From assembly GCF_018873765.1 (NCBI RefSeq), contig NC_057921.1, forward strand, positions 68,003,557 to 68,067,556: a stretch of DNA of 64,000 bases, written 5' to 3'. Source of the DNA: Telopea speciosissima (Eukaryota; Streptophyta; Magnoliopsida; Proteales; Proteaceae). Numbering within the stretch: the first letter of the stretch is position 1; each line of letters begins with the position of its first letter. Made by a program: the position numbers and the translations under genes. Below, one piece after another: positions 45,250-56,690 of this stretch. Below the pieces are notes generated by a model. The model had not been told where the DNA came from. It made no database searches and saw only the letters and a program-made list of their open reading frames with translations.

Positions 45250-48200
45250 ATGATGGGTTTTGGTTCTTTCGGTCACGGGAGTTCAGCATCATCGTCAAAC
45301 TTGTCGCCCTTAGCACAGCCTTTCACTGTTGATCGATCCCTTCCCAAACCCAACCTAAACCCACTCGTACCTTTAGGTGAGGACCCTTACTCATATTCCT
45401 ATCGGCCTGCTTTCGACAATTGGCTCCATTTGCACCCTCATACTTCCCTACCCGATTCATTTTCCAGTCCTAATTCCTATTCTGAGTCAGACTCAATCCA
45501 TGTCCCCAATCTGTCCCGCGTGAGCAATCATGGGCACTATGGTTCTCAGTCTATCACCTCATTTGGTACACATATGAAGCCCAAGACTGCAACTTCTTCT
45601 GTTGTTTCTTTCCCTTATGATCAGCAGCAATCAGATAGCATAAGAACTACTTTTGTTGAAGCAAAGCCATATTATCCCCAGTACCCATCAGCAGCTATTC
45701 ATGATGAGACTTCCCCTGTAGTACTCAATGAGTCTGCTTGTGATATGTTATCAGTTTCTAATTTTGCTCCTTTAGATGAGAATTATCATACCGGTTACAC
45801 TGGAAGCTTTTCTGTGGGCTACATGGATCAGTGGAGTGGCTTTTGTGACGGTCTGCCTGATGAGGAGCAGGGTAGAAGGAAGGGCCTTGATGGAAATTCG
45901 TTCGTCAGCGGGAACCATGGAACCGTTTCAATAACTGAGAAAAGTTTTCTGAAGCAAGGTATATCTTTTTTTTGTCATGCAAGTAGGAACCCAACAAAAC
46001 ATAGTTTCCATTTAGCTAACTCATTTTATTATGATGGTTATGGTTCATCCTGTTCTGCTGCCATGCCATTCTTGGTTTTGTGTATTCATCTTAATTCTGC
46101 TTAATGTCTTGTTATTGGTTGTTTGTTTCTTCCGAATTTTGTGTTAAGCTTGATTTCACACCGTACATGTTAATAATTTGCTTACCATGGAAGCAACTTT
46201 CTGAATATTGTCTTCTGGTGTGGTTTCTTGAACAGGGCCTGCAATTTTCTTTTGCACCTAAGCATTTTGTTTGAGTGCTGATTTTGTGTATTCATATTGA
46301 TAGTGATTAAGCAATATTCATCCATCTTAGCAGATCAAGAGCTTCAAGTCTTCACACTTTGGAGAACTACTGAATTACTGCTACAATCGCCATCTAACTT
46401 TTAATAATAGGAGATAAAATTTATCAATGATAGGTACTGGTAATGAGTTTTTAGTGCCCTTTTTTCCTTGGTAGAGAGCATCTTTATTTTGCATTCCTGC
46501 CTATAGAGAGAATGCCGTCATGTTGCAACCCAAAACGAGGAACACTGGAGAGAGCACTTTCTCTTCTTTCTTTTCTCTCCTCTTTCACTCATTGAAAAAG
46601 CTAGAGGCATAAAGAGATCTCACAATATGGGAAGAAGGTGTTCTCTAAAAACTCACAAATCACAATCTCCTTTGGTTCCACTTCTCACCTCCTCATTAAA
46701 AGGTGGGTCCCCCTCCTAGAAATTCGTGTGGATCCCAACAAACTCCCCTCTTGTCAATGAGGAAGGAACTCCTAAATCTGCCATGTCAACATTTGTTTGT
46801 CTTTTACAGTATGAGTTTCCCACCATGATGTAGATCGAACTTCTCACATTGTAGGAGTGCCCACCTCATCTTGCCAATCCTACAGTGTGGTTCCTTTGCC
46901 TCTGCAAAGGGCTTACTCGTCTCATTCTTTACCTTGTGCGTTCTCAATGCGTATATCATTCTATGTGCACCAGGATCCCTACATGCACCATTCTGTATAC
47001 ACCACTATTCATGCAATTCTGTGCACACACTTTGTGTGCCACTCCGTGCAGTGCTAGTCCCTCGAATGAACTTCTCTTGATTGTAGAATGGAACCAACTT
47101 TGCAACGATCAAGGTTTGTACTTTATCATGCAGCTACTCCTCTTGCATGGTTTCAGCACTTATTGGCTTTGTTACTTCAAAGCATTCCGGTTTACCTTCG
47201 TATACTGATGTGGTGGAACTCTGATAGATGGCTGTTGCTCCTTGGTAGATCATGTCATCAATTGAGGTTCAACTGGTGGCTCTGAAGATATTGGGAAGAC
47301 ACAATAAGAAGGGTGAAAAGAAATAGATCACTTAAGTAATTTAGTAATTTGGCTTATAGATAATAAATTTAAAGGTAATTGATACATTAGGACAGAAGTT
47401 AATAACAAGGAGTGGGAGAGACCACACCATGTGTCCAGAGACTTGAGTGGAGGAACCATTTGCAAGAATAAAACACCAGAGTCAATGACCCAACTTATGG
47501 TAGAGGAGAAAGCAAGAAGTGATGTAGTACCTGTGTGGGCTATAGTGATAGAGGATGAAGAACTCGATGTCTCAAGATGTTGAAGGCATTTAAGTAGTTG
47601 ATTATATTCATCTTGGGGCACAAAACTTGATGAAGATGATGCTTCAGGTGCAGCACAGTTGGTGTCATTGGACGGCACCCCATCAGAACCCCTTCAGTAA
47701 TTGTTGAATTGGCTAACTGTTGTGCCCATTGAAGTTTGCCAAATTCAGCCCAAAATTTATCAACATTATGATTGGGCTTACCACAGTAAGAACACTGGCG
47801 AACCGGCTGATTTAACTGTTGTCCTCCTCGTCCTCCAGCACCACATCCTCTCCCTCCCTTGAACCTTGTCCTCGACCTTGACCAAGGACCAGTAAAACCT
47901 GAACCACGGCCATGTCCACGTCCACTGCTAGTAACAAGAGTAGAGTTATCCTTGGTCAAGGATGAAATTTCAGATTTGGAAAGGGAAGGGGAGACAATTT
48001 GTTGGATGCGACAAAATGCCTTATTTATAGAAGGAGCTTTATCTCCCGTAAGCATCTGGCTTTCAACAGGCTGTAATTCAAAATCAAGACCAGACAAGAA
48101 CTTAGCAACCGAAATTTTATACGTTGAAATTTTAGTGCCTCAAGACCAATAGAGAGTGGTTGATACACATTCAGCTCTTCCCACATGCCCTTAGAGCACT

Positions 48201-51200
48201 ATAATATTCATATACGGACTTTCCATTTTGTTTGAAGGAAAAGATCTTTTCATAGAGGTCATATATGCGAGACATATTCTTGTCTTGGAAAAAGCTCTCT
48301 TTTAAGTTTTAAGTCATCCCACACACCTTTAGCAATGGTCTGAAACATAACATTGGTTGCCACTGAGGGTTCCATGCTATTCCATAGCCATACAAGCAAA
48401 GTGTCATTCTTCCGCATCCACTCTTTATATCCTACAACATCTGTAGATGGCGGAGACGACACTAGATATTCCAATTTACCTTTGGCATTAATGTATATCT
48501 TCATAGCTTGTGTCCATAGCAAATAATTGGGCGTACCATTCAGCTTAATGGAAGTAATCTGGACATTAACGTTGTCCATAGTAGGTTTAGAGTCACCCAT
48601 TGTCTAGAAGGGGATTAAAAAGTTAGAAACCAACACACTCAAGAGAGATAAGAAGGGGGACCAAATAGTGGTCAACAATATTGTTGTCTATAGAGGTAAG
48701 ATACACCTCAAAATACTATGCTGATCCACTAAACAAAGACCAAGATTATGCCAAAGATCAGGTGAACAAAGGAACCCCAATAAACAGGATTGCTGCCACC
48801 TTAATAAAACCATTATGGGCACAAATCCCCACGTCAGATCTACCTACAATTTGGGTTGAAGGTAGGCCTTGATCAGTGAATAAATATTGTAGAATTGTTC
48901 AGTTTTCTGCAATTCTTTCCATCCCTCTGTGTAAATAACCCAATACAGGTTCATAGTCAATAACAAAAACAGCATACCCAGTGCACGAGCTTCCCGCCAC
49001 TCTGGGGTTTGGGGAGGATCATAATGTATGCAGCCTTACCCCTGCTGCTTTCGCAGAGGGGTTGTTTCCAGACTCAAACCGGTGGCCACTTGTTCACAAA
49101 TGGAGCAACCTTACCACTGCACCAAGGTCCGCCCTCGTTCATAGTCAATAACATAACCCCAAAATCTGACATCAATCGATTGGTCGGATGCGGTACTGTA
49201 GAGGCAACTTCAGAAAAGTAACATCAAAATCCAAAATTTGAAGAACAATCAAGAACAGCCCATCCACAGATCTGGTTAGGGCCAAATTCTGGTCAACATA
49301 TAGGTCCATCCACTGGATTATAACCCCAAAATCTTACCTGCAATCATGTCTGGATGGAGAGACTGATAACATTAATAGGTGCAGAAAATGTGATGCAGGT
49401 GGACCACCTTGGACTGACCCAAACCTGTTTGGGTACCCGGACGGAGAAGAACCTGGTCCAAATCTGGGTTTTAGTCCAGTTGGATAATTATATATTTATT
49501 TTCTTTAGGAAATATGCAATCTTTTAATTTCAGAAGTTTAGGTACGTAGGATATTTGCTTTTCCAGTTGTTCTTAGTTTCCTTGTTAAAGCTTTTTTCCA
49601 AGTTTAATAGGTTTCCTTTTCTAGTTGGGTTTTCTTCTTTTAAATAACTTGTATTAGGATGAAAATTCAGATTTGAGAATGAATTGAAAAGTTGAGTTTG
49701 GAGAGCTTGCATGGTCAGAGTGATTGTGCGATCTTCTTCCCCCCCCTCCCCCTCCCTTTCCCCTTTCTTCTTATGTGATTCCCTCTTTCCCCTGCAATTA
49801 TGAGATCCTATCTCAGATTCCCCCTTCTTCCCTAACCAGCCCTCCACCAATTTGGTATCAGAGACGAAAGGTGTCCATCTCCTTCCTTCTCTCTCCCATC
49901 CTGAATTTTTTTTTTGGCTAGTGGGAGAAGAGAGGTGAGCTGTCAAGGAGGATTGAACTTGACAGCCTCCCTCACACTGCCTGTATTTATATGAAATAGA
50001 TTACAACCAAAAAGTGGGGATTCCTAATCATATTAGGAATCCTAATTACAATAGGAAAATAGAAATAAAACAGAAACTAGACCTAGGACTACGTAACTCG
50101 AATTATAAATCAAAAATAGAAGAGACATGGGGGGGGGGGGAATCTCGATCAGAATATTGGAATATTCTAATCGAGATTACCCTCCCTATGAGCTCGATAC
50201 ACTTCAAAGCATGTAATTTTTATTTTCATTTTATATTAGAGAAGTTAGACACTATGTAGGAAAGTGGTTCTGTTTCAGTTATCGAGTTTGAGTAGGAGTC
50301 CTGGATCATTTCAAGACCTCTGCAGATGGGAAGGTGTGGTACCTACCCCCTTGACAAGGAATACTGAGATGAGGACAGGCACCATTAGTCGGAAGTTTGA
50401 TTCAATTTATTGTGATCATGTTTTCCTTTTTCTGATTTTTGTTAAGCCTTGCTTGGGTTTCTGGGTGTGAGAAAATAGATTGTAGGCCAAACAAATGAGA
50501 GATACTGGTTTGGGTAGTTCCATAGGAAGGTCAAGCTGGCCTGAGGCGATTCTGCTGGAGTTTTAACAGCCTATTATGTCTGTTTCAGTCTTGCAAGTGT
50601 TTGTTGGAATTCTGGAAAAAATGGAATCAAACTTAGCGCATTTTCACCAAACATCAGGCCCTGTTACACACTTCACACTTTTGCATGAGATATCGATTTC
50701 TTAATGAATTAGAACTTACTGTTATTTGCATTAGGCAGTTAGATGGTGATTATACTGTTTGGACTGTCGACCTTAGACTTGACAGTTGCTATGACTAGAG
50801 AGACTTTTAGAACTTTTTTTTTATCACCTAATCATCTACTCCAAACAAGTTGGATTGTTTGAACAAGATGGTAAGCCATTGGGCCATGAGGTGGTTAGCC
50901 ATTTATGTTTAAACTTTTCTATTTTACAAATATACATTTGAAGATTTTAAATTCAAGATCTAGAGATTTGAATGATGTCTTAATTGACTGCTGGCCCAAC
51001 ATTTGTCCTTGTGTTAAAAAGGGAATCTGTATGCTACGTTTACTAATTTTCAGAGTTAGTTTAAACTTTTTTTAACGCATGGATCATGCAAGCTATTAAA
51101 TTGTCGATTGTCAGTTGTCAAGCTAGAATGGTCCAACATATAGCCGTGTCTTTAAAGCATTACCTGTCTTAGGGCAAAGTAGTGGTAGTAGGATTAATAG

Positions 51201-54200
51201 TAATTGTGAAGACAAGATTTTAGTTCACCTATAGGTGTCACGGCGTCTAGGCGACCCAAGGCGATGGAGAGGGTCCAAAATCAAGACAACACCAACTAGG
51301 CGACCAAGTTGACTAAGGTGCCTGACAACTATGAGCCCATGTAACTTAAACTATGGTTGGTAGAGTTTTGCTCCCTCTAGAAAAACTCCCCCCCCCCCCC
51401 GAGTTGAATGTCAGATTCATTTTGCACTTCAAATTAAAGTATGTTTCTTATTTTTGTCCGTTAAACTTTTGTATTTGCTGTGCTTTTTCCACCATTGTTC
51501 ATGTTGGATTGATATATAGATACTACACAAGCTGTCCATGACAATGTTACAGTGCTCTTTCTATAGTTGACAAATCTATGTTGAAATACTTCCCACCTGG
51601 GGTGAGAGTTGACAAATGAAAATACTAGAGATCAGTAGGGAAGTGAATTTCCGGTTTGGATAGGTGACCACCCATTTTTAGTTGGACAACCTTGCTGCAA
51701 TTTTCTTCATTACTTGTGATACCACAGCAGGTATAGTTGATCATATGTGCTTAAAATGTAATTTATTTTCTTATTTTCTTCTATGATGCTGAAAGTATAT
51801 CCATATGTGTTTCTTCCATTATGTTGACCTTTTGCTCCTCTCCTGGAGTGTGGGAATTGAATGCTCAATGTTAGAGGAAAGAGAATTTCCTGTTTGCATA
51901 TGAAGCCACCTGTTTTTGGTTCGACAGCCATTCAGAAAATTTCTTTGTTACTTTTGATTCTCTGCAGGGACTCTGGCTTCTGAAGGCTTGACTGCAAAAA
52001 GTGTTGACATTTCTGCGTGGAAAAGTTCAAGTGGATTGAGAGGTACAGGATGGATAGATGATAGATGTTCACTACTGTCAGAAGGTACTGCTAGAGTATC
52101 TCCTGACTTTTCAAGACCAGGAGTCTTGGGTCCTGCTTCAATGCTTCAAGAAGCCCATTTCCCTGAAGAACCATCTCCAGCTTCAGACATGAAAACCTGG
52201 AGTAGCCTTTTTCCTGATACTGCTTCATATGAGAGATGCTTCACACAACTTGATTCATGTACAACTGATCCCGTGGTTTCGTATGTGCCTGTAACAAATT
52301 CTAACCCAACCCTACTCTTTGGAGCAAGGGCCGATGGAACAAATGCTTCAGCTCTGCTGACAAGTCCATCAAGAAATGTGAATTTCAATCAGCAGCCTGG
52401 GGATGTATTTGACAATGATGAATCTGCTGGGGGTATTACCTCCAACATAAAAGAGCCTTTCATCCAGACAAGTTCCAAAGGCAAAGAAGCTTATGGTCAT
52501 ACATGTGTTGGTATAAATGATTATGTTGTCGTTGATTCTTTTCCATTAAAAAACAATGCGCCATATAAACAGAAACATCTTGTTGTTGATTCCATAGAAC
52601 TGTTAAAGGGAAACTCGGAATTCCAAGCCAATCATTTCAAACTCTCGGATTCTTGCAATATAGTATCTGGAGGTGCTGGAACAGCTGATTTTGCTAACAG
52701 GTCTTCAGAAACATTTGATCAGTTTAACCCTGCTGTGGATTCCCCCTGTTGGAAAGGTGCTCTATCATCTCATCAATCTCCATTTGGGGTTGCTGTAGTG
52801 ATGTCTCCATATCTTCCCGTAAAGGATTTTGAATGTTGTAATAGTTCAAATCTTGAAGGATCTCGTACTCTTGCTGTCAATGCTGATGAAGCTGTAGCTG
52901 TTTCCTCGCAAAAGGAAGGAGGGGACCTGGTACCCGATGAAAAAGCACATGGTAAAGATTGTTTATCATCCTTGTCTAAGGGATTGTCATCAGTGGATAA
53001 TTTTCCATTTGTGGAAGATGGATTAAAAGATTCTGTCAAGGCAGCACCATATCATTCAAAAGTGAACATTGAGAGTGAGATACTATGTTCTGATGGCATT
53101 CAAGAACTGACTCAACCAAGAAAAGAACATGGACCGTCGATCTACTCAAAAAGAATTTCTGAACTCAAACCACCTCACATGAAGCAAATTAGTCATTGGA
53201 ATAACATTACATCGGCAGAACTTTCTACCTCAGAGGCAACAGTTGTAAATTTTGGGATGGATACCAAGGATCCGGCACAGGATGGGTCATCTTGTGTGCA
53301 ATTCCATGCTGTGGAACATGCCTCAAGTTTACCTTTCTTTGCAGCTAGTGTTCCTGTTGGGCTTGCTAAACTAGTTGATGGAGCATCTGACACTGAAACT
53401 GAGTATCCAGTTGCAAAAAGCAATATTTGGCTGCTGGTTAATGCTATGTATAACTTGTCAGAATTGCTTCTTTCTAGTTGTTTTAGAGATGTAGAGGCAT
53501 TGAAGGAACAAGATCATGAGGTTCTTCGACACATAATCAACAATCTTGATGCATGTCTCTCAAAGAAGGTTGGATTAATGAGACCACCGATGCCCCAATT
53601 ACAATTTCCGGAGTCAAGCACTTCCTGCCTTAGAAAGCTAACTGATCCTCAAAAGGTATAATGCCTTGTTTTTATTCAGTTGTGCTGCTGAAATTGGTAA
53701 TAGATCTTGTTCTTCGAAGGAAAAAAAAAAGAGCGAAGAAATAGGGAATGGTAAAAGTATTATTTGAATGTTGATACCTTATGACTGAGATCGATATTTA
53801 CTGGGGCAGGAACTCAAAAGTCAAACAGATTTTGAACCTATGTTCCAGGGTTTATAAATGAAAATAGAGACAATAGATGCATTATCACCTTCCTTGATAA
53901 TTAACCTTTGCAGCGAACGAACAGTGAAAATCATTACTGTTTCAGTGCAGTTGAAGTTGTCCCCAGGACAACTAGTCGTTTGACACCACTGGCCATGACC
54001 TTACTGTGTGAAAATATTGTCATTTTGTGTCAATTGATAATCACTCATTGCTTAAGCATCAACTTGCTGGCTGAGAAGCCACAGTCTTGTTGTTATTAAT
54101 AGGTCGTCTATGTTTCTAGATTCTGTTCTGGTTAACCTTCAAACTGTAATAAAACCTCAAAATTCTTAGGAACCAACAGATTAGAATCTTGTATTTCCCT

Positions 54201-55958
54201 TCTTGACAGAAATAAAAATTGCTTCAATCTAGATGATTGCAGTAACATATTTTATTCTCATCGGCATATCTAGACATTTTCAATATATATATACTTCACT
54301 TCCGTTTCTAAAATACCTTGGAAGAACTTTATTGGAGTTGTTGAAGTGCTTTGAAGTAAAGGCATTGTTTGTGCTCATGCATGCTGTTATAAAATATGAA
54401 TTTTTAGGTTCAGTTCAGTAATCTATACGTTGTGTTCTTGGTTGTGATATGTACAGGCTACAGACTTTCAAAGATGCTCTAGGTATTCTAGTTGGGAAAT
54501 TGTGTAGTTGGTTTTTTATTTTAATTTCTATTTTACTTTTGGAGGTTGGAGTGTTGGAAGGCTGGGACGTTGTGGAGTGGTAGTTGTATCTTTCTCATAT
54601 GTAATACATTTGAGTATTGTCAATTTTTGTATAAAGCTGAGCGGTATTCTCTTCAGGTCTCTGGGACATGCAGGTCCCAGGTCAATAGTGTAGAGGCAGT
54701 CAATGTACTTAGTCAACATGGCCTCGAGGGGAAAACGCATTCTACTGTTTCTAGCAAGCAAGGTAATAAATTGGAGGATTTTGTTTCCATGGAAGATGAG
54801 ACAGGCATTGAGATAGATAATGACATGACCCAGGTATGCTCTGGTTTCTTGTTACACGCCAAACTTCATGCTAAGTTTCTAGTTCTTTCTATTGATGTGG
54901 GGGAAAAGATCATTTCCTTTTTGTCATGATCTGTAGGCTATTAAGAAAATTATGAAGGAGAAATTGGGCAATGAAGAAACACATCCGCAAACAATATTAT
55001 TTAAGAATCTATGGCTCGAGGCAGAAGCTGCGTTGTGTTCTATCAAATATAAAGCCCGCTATGTCCGCTTGAAAAGAGAGATGGAGAAATCCAACAGAGA
55101 CCAAGAGAAAGGTGAGCTCCTGGATCTTAACCTTGATTTCCCTGTGCTCTTTATGGGTAGGTTGTCAGGTATCACTTACTTGTTCTGTCTGTGGCAGGAA
55201 AATCTATTGATACTGGGGTACATTTGAACCCTGAGGTTTCTCGTGATCCAAGGGTTGATGACATGTTGATACAGAAGATGGAGAGTGCAGGTGCAGTTCC
55301 AGATAAAGTGACCCAGGAGACTCCAACAGGTATTGATGTTCAGGTCGAGGACATTGAAACTTCTGTTACCAATAAGGCTGAGGACATTGAGGCTTTTGTT
55401 GTCAGTAACACTGAGGACATTGAAGCTTCTGCTGTCAGTAAGGCTGAGGACATCGAAGCTTCTGTTATGGCCAGATTTCATATTCTGAAGTGCCGGGTTA
55501 ACAGCTGTAGTTCAATGAATAAAAGGCATCTGCTAGATTCAAATGGCATTGGAGCCCATGGAGGAAAAGTGGAGACAATGTCTAGCCAATGTCACAGTGG
55601 AATACAAAATATTAAGACGAAGACCCAACCAATAAAGGTAGTTGATGTGGGTTTTTCAGAGAGGCGAAAGCCTTGGCCATTTATAAGAAACAGATCAGAA
55701 GATGGATCTTTGGAAGTGACAATTAGACCGGACATGCAGTATGACGGAACAAGTTGCAGTGAACAGATAATTGGATTGGATTCAGATGTTCCTGAGCAGC
55801 AAGACACAATGAAAGAGTTTGGGGTTTGTATGTATGATGAGCTGGTCAATGCTCTTATATCAAACAGGGATGGGAATCAGTTCCCAGGTGGTGGATTTGA
55901 TAGCCCATCGTCTGATTGGGAACATGTATTGAACGAGGAGCTTAAGTGGCAAAACTGA
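45250..55958 (+). CDS. Large conserved plant protein of unknown function, five coding exons
   Basis: Exons 45250-45958, 51968-53655, 54657-54833, 54937-55111 and 55198-55958 join in frame to 1169 residues, all with GT-AG introns. The N-terminal two thirds are low-complexity, Ser/Asn/Pro-rich and probably disordered, with aromatic patches (YMDQWSGFCDGLPDEEQ). The more conserved-looking parts are SNIWLLVNAMYNLSELLLSS near the end of exon 2, HPQTILFKNLWLEAEAALCS with KYKARYVRLKREMEK in exon 4 (about 859-917, helical, coiled-coil-like), four 11-residue repeats (967-1010) ending SVMARFHILKCR, and a Trp-rich tail (SDWEHVLNEELKW). No enzyme motif, membrane segment or signal peptide. I recall uncharacterised plant proteins with the NLWLEAEAALCS and VMARFHILK motifs but cannot name one safely. 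Start: first of two ATGs after the UTR intron. An optional exon between 53655 and 54657 cannot be excluded. Confidence 0.85.
46521..46740 (-). repeat. 3' LTR of intronic copia, 220 bp
   Basis: Minus strand begins TGTTGGGATCC and ends GTTGCAACA, giving TG...CA with 5-bp inverted termini, directly after a polypurine tract (aagaggggagtt, 46752-46741). Confidence 0.65.
47328..48600 (-). pseudogene. gag-protease remnant of intronic copia
   Basis: Gag starts at 48600 with an N-terminal region containing IKLNGTPNYLLWTQAMKIYI and KGVWDDLK, typical of copia gag. A CCHC knuckle CSYCGKPNHNVDKFW (the last Cys is Trp) is at about 47790, after a Gly/Arg-rich stretch. The protease WVIDSG motif is at about 47510 and NLLSISQITK at about 47345. 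Frame breaks lie near 48250 and 47650. Confidence 0.8.
48966..49137 (-). mobile_element. Au-type SINE with 16-bp target duplication
   Basis: The minus strand reads as a tRNA-derived SINE: box A-like ttggtgcagtggtaaggttg, box B-like ggtttgagtctgg, then aggggtaaggctgcatacat and ccccagagtggcgggaagct, ending gtgcactgggtatgctgttt. These phrases are those of the plant Au SINE family. Perfect 16-bp direct repeats ttcatagtcaataaca flank it (48950-48965 and 49138-49153). Confidence 0.9.
49480..50060. repeat. possible LTR fragments of other retrotransposons in intron 1
   Basis: A plus-strand tttggtatcagagacg at 49850 looks like a copia primer site with an LTR end just to its left (49480-49848). Right beside it, on the minus strand, catataaatacaggcag (about 50000) looks like an LTR TATA region. 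Boundaries cannot be set. Confidence 0.35.
55347..55478 (+). repeat. four in-frame 33-bp tandem repeats in exon 5
   Basis: Units start at 55347, 55380, 55413 and 55446, each beginning gaggacatt or gaggacatc, and encode EDIETSVTNKA, EDIEAFVVSNT, EDIEASAVSKA and EDIEASVMARF. Confidence 0.95.
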
Positions 55959-56690
55959 CGGCTTTATTGAGGTGTTTCAAAAGGTAGGATTCCATCGGGA
56001 GGTTCTGTGATGGTTGGGGTGACAATGCACTCTCTGTCTGTCTGGATTTGCCGTTTGTGGTTGGAACTCTAGGGTGTGAATAATGTTGTGTAAATCTGTA
56101 TAAATTTTTTAAAATTTGTATGCATTTGAATTTGTGGAGCACCCAGATTCCTCTTTCTTTGACCCTTTTGCTTTATTGGAGTCAATAACATGGTTTTGCT
56201 ATTGGCGTTCTGGATACTGTAGCTGCTGGCATAAGTAGAGTGAGTTAAGGTGGTGATTTAAATAAATGCAATGGATTTCTCTTTCTCCTTCTGCTGCACA
56301 TGCAAAACCGATACGATATTGATATGGTATCCGCCTGGATCGATTGTATTGGATAAAATTATCTCTGAAATTTCTTAGAAAAATGAGTTTTTCGATCATT
56401 TTATCTCTTGTCTGTACCATGCTATCGACACAATATTGATATCGATGACTAGCAAAATCGATACGTATTAATATTGATACTTAGAACCATGGGGTAGGAT
56501 GATCATTTTTGCCCCTTAGAACCATGGGGTAGGATGATCATTTTTATAAAGGTTCGGAGGTTATATAACAAGTATGTGTTGTGCGTCTAAGTTCCTTCAT
56601 TCTTGGAAGAAAGAAAACCATTTTTAAGGGTTTAATTAATTTTTTAAATTTTCTATCAAAAATAAAAGATTTATTTTTAAAATTTTAATG
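55959..56690 (+). other. 3' UTR of the large gene and intergenic repeat
   Basis: Likely 3' UTR to about 56130 (TGTAAATCTGTATAAA-type poly(A) context). 56290-56490 is rich in gatatcg words, related to 42546-42780. 56485-56545 holds a short direct repeat of ttagaaccatggggtaggat. No gene. Confidence 0.5.

Larger units (their letters stand above)
46521..48640 (-). mobile_element. deleted Ty1/copia element in intron 1 of the large gene
   Basis: On the minus strand: gag (48600-47800), protease (about 47600-47330), then a deletion of integrase, RT and RNase H, then polypurine tract and a short 3' LTR at 46740-46521. The 5' LTR and primer site are not found to the right of gag. It lies antisense to the host gene. 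Confidence 0.8.

Noticed and set aside
49009..49221. Open frame across the SINE
   Set aside because: It overlaps the tRNA-derived SINE body on the opposite strand and has no protein similarity.
53914..54110. Possible extra exon of the large gene (RTNSENHYCFSAVEV)
   Set aside because: Exons on both sides already join in phase 0 without it, and it lacks a clear GT donor in frame. Left as an optional exon only.
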